Source: JBAXZR01 sp041670165 (lineage in GTDB: Bacteria > Bacillota > Clostridia > Christensenellales > UBA1242). Taken from it: a DNA stretch of 36,856 nt. Below, one piece after another: positions 33,195-36,856 of this stretch (position 1 is the stretch's first letter; each line of letters begins with the position of its first letter). The notes beneath the pieces were generated by a model. That model was not told the origin of the DNA. It made no database searches and was given only the letters and a program-made list of their open reading frames with translations. Location: assembly GCA_041670165.1 (NCBI GenBank), contig JBAXZR010000010.1, positions 1 to 36,856 of the forward strand. Direction: 5' to 3'. Position numbers and translations under genes: made by a program.

Positions 33195-35396
33195 TCAAAT
33201 TATGGTTGGTCTTTTTCTTAATCTTGTCAAAATGATTATTAAAAACAACAAAATTGTTAAACCAGAAAGTGCAAAGAAAATTGTGCCATACAAATTAACC
33301 GTTGTGCCACCCTCAGCAAAAACTGAAACAATGACTGGATTACAACTTTCTCCACTACCTAATTTTGCAACAACTAAAAATCGTCCAACTTCTTCTGGAA
33401 CGAACCAAAAAGTGTTGCCTGTCGTTTGCACAAGAACATTGTTAACATACCATTTAATTTCTGAAGCATTTGAATAATCACCCACTTCAATTGTGAACAT
33501 AACAGGTTGCAAATCTTGTAAATATTGAGTTTGACTTCCGTTATATGTTAGATTTTGTCCTGACAACACAATTGGCACATAAGTTAATTCAATTGTTTCA
33601 CTTTTTGTAATTTCACCTATTTTTGCTTCGATAACATAATCCCCAACAACTGATGGTGTGATTGAAAGTGTGTTTGACATTTGTGATTGAACATAACCAT
33701 TTATGCTCCATTCTGCCGTGGTGCTGGGATCAGCAAAACTTGGCAATTGAAGAGCAAAAACAACAGCTTCTGTTGAACCAAGTTGTTGAACAAGTTCGCC
33801 TTCACTAACAAGCATGAAATCTGTTATTGTTGCATAGGAAATTTTTGCTGTTTTAATTTTTATTACTTCACCAATTTTTGCTTTTATTTCATAAGAGCCA
33901 ACACTTGCTGGAGTGAAAGTGAAATTGCTTAAAACATTTTCTTGCACTTCATCGTTAACAGACCATTCAATTTGAATGTTAGGATTGCAGTTTTCAGAAA
34001 AATTAACTGCAAAAATTATTTCTGAAAGTGAACCTAGCACCTGATTTAGATTTCCAGTGTGAGTAAATTCAAAATCAGAAATTGGTGCATATGCAATTGT
34101 AATTGTTTTTTCTTCAAAGCAAGTTGGTGATTCAACCCTAACAACAAATTCTCCAACTTCACTTGGTTCAAAAACCAAATCGCCTTGTTCATTAGCTTCA
34201 GTAAGAGCTGAATTTATGTACCAGTTTATAACAGTGTTTGGATCACAACCGCTAGGCAAAATTGCACTGAAAGTGATTGGACTCAAATTGCCCAAGTTTT
34301 GATACAGAATGCCGTCAAATGTCATTGACAAACTTGTTAATTCCTCATATGAAACTGTCACAATTTCCGAAGTAAAATCTGATCCAACACTAGCCTTGAC
34401 AACAAAAGTACCTTCAGCTGACGGCGAATATGTGTAAGTTAATGCGTCAGCCTGTGATAGTACAAGTGCATTATTCACATACCAAGAAACAACAGTTCCT
34501 GCAGAAATAATTTGTGAGCTTGAGAGCGAGAACAAAATATCGCTTGTGCTAGCGTATGTTTGAATAAGCTCTCCACTGTGTGCTAATGAAAGAACAAATT
34601 GAAAAGAACCATTAAGTACTTCCATGTTTGTGTATGAAATTTCATAAACTTGTGTTTGTCCGTTGTTGTTTAAGGTGTAAGCGGGAAGAACATTACTAAA
34701 AAGAAGTTGATGTTCTTCAAGACTGAGCAAATCAAAACCAGCTTTAATATCAATAATTTCAAATTTTAAGTTACTAATATTGCTAATTAAATTGTTAATC
34801 ATAACAACATATTCTTCAAAAATTGAACCAAGATTTTTGTTTGCAAGTCCTTTATAAGGATTGAAAACATTTAAAATGGAAATTTTTACTGAAGATTTTG
34901 TTAATGAACTTACCTTGCTTACAATTTTGCTTAAGTTGAAAGAAAAATTATCCGTCGCCAACTGCAATGGCAAACGAAAATCTTCTTCAGCCATTGAATT
35001 GTTTACAAAAGAACTATAATTTGTTAAAAAATCCGTCAAAATATCATCTAGTCCCACACTGATTGTGATGACATCAGCAATTGCAAGTTTGGATTGAATT
35101 TGAGAGTTGTTTAAATATGTCAATAGTTCGCTTGAATTGAATCCGTCAACTGCTTCATTATATAAGGTGGTAGTTCCAAAACCAAGTTCAAGCCTTTCTT
35201 GAATGCTTTCACAAAATGGATTAATTTGCGAATTGTCAAGCATATATCCGCTTGAAATTGAATCACCAAGTGCAACATAAACAAGGCTACTAGAAGCTTG
35301 CAAGCTCTCGATTTGAAAAAAAGGTAAAGGAAAAAACACACTAGCAAAAAGCATAGCGGAAATAACAAAAATAAGAGCAAGTTTTTTCATCATCAT
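33195..35396 (-). CDS. surface SGNH/GDSL-like protein with tandem Ig-like repeats
   Basis: A protein of about 733 residues from ATG 35396 (one of three consecutive ATGs). A signal peptide ends near SLQAS. Residues about 35-230 resemble an SGNH hydrolase: block I is YVALGDSISSGY with the nucleophile Ser. Block III reads ISVGLDDI, where the usual Asn of the G-x-N-D motif is Leu-Asp, and no clear D-x-x-H block V is seen, so catalysis is doubtful. Five tandem Ig-like repeats of about 85 residues follow, each with a motif like W-Y/S-V/I-N and ending VG-x-[YF]-x-V-x-A/V-K. The C-terminus is a membrane helix followed by RLRKR, so it is anchored in the membrane with its bulk outside. Short leader without a ribosome binding site. 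Confidence 0.8.
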   Translation of the reverse strand: MMMKKLALIFVISAMLFASVFFPLPFFQIESLQASSSLVYVALGDSISSGYMLDNSQINPFCESIQERLELGFGTTTLYNEAVDGFNSSELLTYLNNSQIQSKLAIADVITISVGLDDILTDFLTNYSSFVNNSMAEEDFRLPLQLATDNFSFNLSKIVSKVSSLTKSSVKISILNVFNPYKGLANKNLGSIFEEYVVMINNLISNISNLKFEIIDIKAGFDLLSLEEHQLLFSNVLPAYTLNNNGQTQVYEISYTNMEVLNGSFQFVLSLAHSGELIQTYASTSDILFSLSSSQIISAGTVVSWYVNNALVLSQADALTYTYSPSAEGTFVVKASVGSDFTSEIVTVSYEELTSLSMTFDGILYQNLGNLSPITFSAILPSGCDPNTVINWYINSALTEANEQGDLVFEPSEVGEFVVRVESPTCFEEKTITIAYAPISDFEFTHTGNLNQVLGSLSEIIFAVNFSENCNPNIQIEWSVNDEVQENVLSNFTFTPASVGSYEIKAKIGEVIKIKTAKISYATITDFMLVSEGELVQQLGSTEAVVFALQLPSFADPSTTAEWSINGYVQSQMSNTLSITPSVVGDYVIEAKIGEITKSETIELTYVPIVLSGQNLTYNGSQTQYLQDLQPVMFTIEVGDYSNASEIKWYVNNVLVQTTGNTFWFVPEEVGRFLVVAKLGSGESCNPVIVSVFAEGGTTVNLYGTIFFALSGLTILLFLIIILTRLRKRPTII

Positions 35397-35405
35397 ATTT
35401 ATTTT

Positions 35406-35433
35406 AGTATACCACAATTAAAAATTTCTTCAA
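35406..35433 (-). promoter_or_regulatory. promoter of the Ig-repeat gene, nearly leaderless
   Basis: Minus strand: TTGAAG (35428-35433), 16-nt spacer, TATACT (35406-35411), 9 nt before the first ATG at 35396, so the predicted leader is only about 3 nt. Confidence 0.55.
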
Positions 35434-35451
35434 ACATTTTGTAATATTAAA

Positions 35452-36255
35452 TTATATTTTAATTGAAATTGCAATTTGATAAACTTCATTCTTTTTGACA
35501 CCGAATTTTTGAGCAATCATTTTGATTGCTTCATTTTTGTCAATTCCACATTTAATTAAGTTAATATATTCTTCTTCCATATTTAATCCATTAGTTGACT
35601 CTTCTTTAAATCCTTCAACGACCAAAACGAACTCACCTTTTTCATTTATTTCAATTTTGTCGCCAAGCACAAAACTTGTTGCTTGTTCATAGATTTTTGA
35701 AATTTCTTTCACAAGACAAGCTTTTCTTGCTCCAAGCTGCTTAAAAATAATTAATAAATCTTTTTCAATATTGTGTGGAGAAATGTGAAAAATAAGAGAG
35801 CCTTTAAGTCTTTTATGTTCCTCAAGCACTTCAATTTTTTCTTTTTGCTTTTCAGGCAAAAAACCAATAAAAGCAAATCTGAATGATGGCAAACCTGAAA
35901 GAATCAAAGCACAAAGTCCTGCATTTGCCCCTGGTACAACAGAAAAAGGAATTTTTTCTTCTTTTAGCCTTACGGCAAGAGTTTCCCCAGGGTCAGAAAT
36001 AAGAGGCATGCCACCGTCAGAAATGATTGCAATGTTTTTGCCTTGTCTGTTAAGTTCCAAAATGCCTTCAGTTGAACTCTTTTCATTATGTTTATGATGA
36101 GCAATTAGTGGCTTATTGATTTCATAGTGTTGAAGCAACTTAAGTGAATTTCGAGTATCTTCACAAGCAATAATATCCACATTCTTGAGTGTTTCAATGG
36201 CTCTAAAAGAGATGTCAGAAAGATTTCCTATTGGAGTTGCCACAAAATATATCAT
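35452..36255 (-). CDS. rsmI: 16S rRNA 2'-O-ribose C1402 methyltransferase
   Basis: A protein of 267 residues of the tetrapyrrole-methylase fold. Family motifs seen: MIYFVATPIGNLSDISFRA, VDIIACEDTRNS, IISDGGMPLISDPGE, and VPGANAGLCALILSGLPS. The last (VPGANA.. SGLP) region binds S-adenosylmethionine in this family. RsmI methylates the ribose of C1402 in the ribosomal decoding centre. The ATG overlaps the TGA stop of the upstream methyltransferase gene by ATGA. The order trmN6-like gene then rsmI matches the yabB-yazA-yabC region of Bacillus, without yazA. Confidence 0.95.
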   Translation of the reverse strand: MIYFVATPIGNLSDISFRAIETLKNVDIIACEDTRNSLKLLQHYEINKPLIAHHKHNEKSSTEGILELNRQGKNIAIISDGGMPLISDPGETLAVRLKEEKIPFSVVPGANAGLCALILSGLPSFRFAFIGFLPEKQKEKIEVLEEHKRLKGSLIFHISPHNIEKDLLIIFKQLGARKACLVKEISKIYEQATSFVLGDKIEINEKGEFVLVVEGFKEESTNGLNMEEEYINLIKCGIDKNEAIKMIAQKFGVKKNEVYQIAISIKI

Positions 36256-36856
36256 ATTTCTTCTCCTTTAAAAAGTTTTTGAATGGTGGGCAAATATTCG
36301 CCACTAGAATCATTGGAAACAATTGGAGGCATAATAACGACTCCTTCTTTTCCACCTTTAATTGCTTCAACAAAAACAATACTTGCGTTTTTTGTTAAAC
36401 TTGGATATGTAAAAAACATTCTTTTGGGTTCAAGTTTTTTTTCTTTAAGAAGATTAACAAGTTCCGCCAATCTTGACGCGTCATTACAAACATAAAACTT
36501 TCCACCAAATTTCAAAAGCTTTTCAGAAACGCAAATAATTTCTTTTAAATTAACAAACAATTCGTGTCTAGCAATTGCAATTTCATTGTTCTTGTTAGGC
36601 ATGCTGGCATCAATTCTTTTGTAAGGAGGGTTGCAAACAACAACATTCACACTTCCATTTTCAATGTAATTTGGGACTGATTGCACCGTGTCATTAAGAA
36701 CCGAAATTTGACTAGTCTTGTTTATATAGTTAATTGTTTTTTGGCTTAAAAGAGCAAGCTTTTCTTGAATCTCAACACAAACAACTTTTTTGCATTTAGT
36801 TTTATGTGCAACCAAAATTCCAACAATTCCGCTTCCTGAACACAAATCAACAACAC
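36252..36856 (-). CDS. tRNA1(Val) A37 N6-methyltransferase-like protein, 5' end beyond window
   Basis: Partial gene; the first residues lie past the window end (reading VVDLCSGSGIVG at 36856). It has the class I SAM motif (LCSGSGIVGILVA) and the N-6 adenine motif VVCNPPYKR. This fits the YfiC/TrmN6 (YabB) branch, which methylates A37 of tRNA-Val; related N6 methyltransferases cannot be excluded. The last TGA overlaps the rsmI ATG by 4 nt, so the two are coupled, consistent with a paired RNA-modification operon. 201 residues are visible. Confidence 0.88.
   Translation of the reverse strand, partial: VVDLCSGSGIVGILVAHKTKCKKVVCVEIQEKLALLSQKTINYINKTSQISVLNDTVQSVPNYIENGSVNVVVCNPPYKRIDASMPNKNNEIAIARHELFVNLKEIICVSEKLLKFGGKFYVCNDASRLAELVNLLKEKKLEPKRMFFTYPSLTKNASIVFVEAIKGGKEGVVIMPPIVSNDSSGEYLPTIQKLFKGEEI

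Overview
The window is an AT-rich bacterial chromosome segment using the standard bacterial code (TGA is used as a stop). It most likely comes from a spore-forming, low-GC Bacillota/Clostridia-type organism, probably an uncultured gut lineage. The evidence is Gram-positive Shine-Dalgarno signals (AAGGAG/GGAGG), many sigma-A type promoters, and a set of sporulation or germination genes: a YpeB homologue, a SleB spore cortex hydrolase, a SipL-like SPOCS/LysM protein and a SpoVB-like flippase. The lineage is inference; no rRNA gene or other strong marker is present apart from rpoB/rpoC.

Layout. 1-1164: an AAT microsatellite, a decayed lipoprotein gene and a small Ada-type metal-binding protein. 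1165-8599: rpoB-rpoC with its own promoter, a possible attenuator in the leader and a terminator. 8878-11640: ypeB, then, divergently, a two-gene accessory cassette (unknown protein plus DUF1828-like protein). 11642-14448: argS, and divergently ybaB-recR. 14449-17320: a large repeat region, sleB and sipL. 17625-18569: a Ca2+/Na+ exchanger. 18681-22908: a four-gene operon of unknown function led by a cytoplasmic leucine-rich-repeat protein. 23020-25439: a SpoVB-like flippase and a DUF6512-like membrane protein. 25827-29690: a DUF1540-like Cys-rich protein and two divergent lipoproteins. 29989-32962: recD2-comF. 33195-36856: an Ig-repeat surface SGNH-like protein, rsmI and the start-truncated trmN6-like gene.

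Most notable observations. (1) The RNA polymerase genes are intact and long, but carry substitutions at nearly invariant active-site positions: RpoC NADFDGD reads AADFDGD (E. coli N458 to Ala), the trigger-loop catalytic His (E. coli H936) is Gln, and several rifamycin-contact residues of RpoB are changed, including H526 to Gln. (2) A dispersed structured repeat family has three copies in this window, each in a convergent intergenic gap and each abutting stop codons. Its architecture is A-tract / hairpin / T-tract inside an outer inverted repeat, with base changes on both arms that preserve pairing, so it looks like a mobile or amplified bidirectional terminator. (3) Four genes without a Shine-Dalgarno have a promoter whose -10 box lies 6-9 nt from the start codon, which suggests leaderless mRNAs. 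(4) Two uncharacterised gene sets (10333-11556 and 18681-22908) are the best candidates for undescribed systems.

No tRNA, rRNA, CRISPR array, transposase or phage gene was seen.
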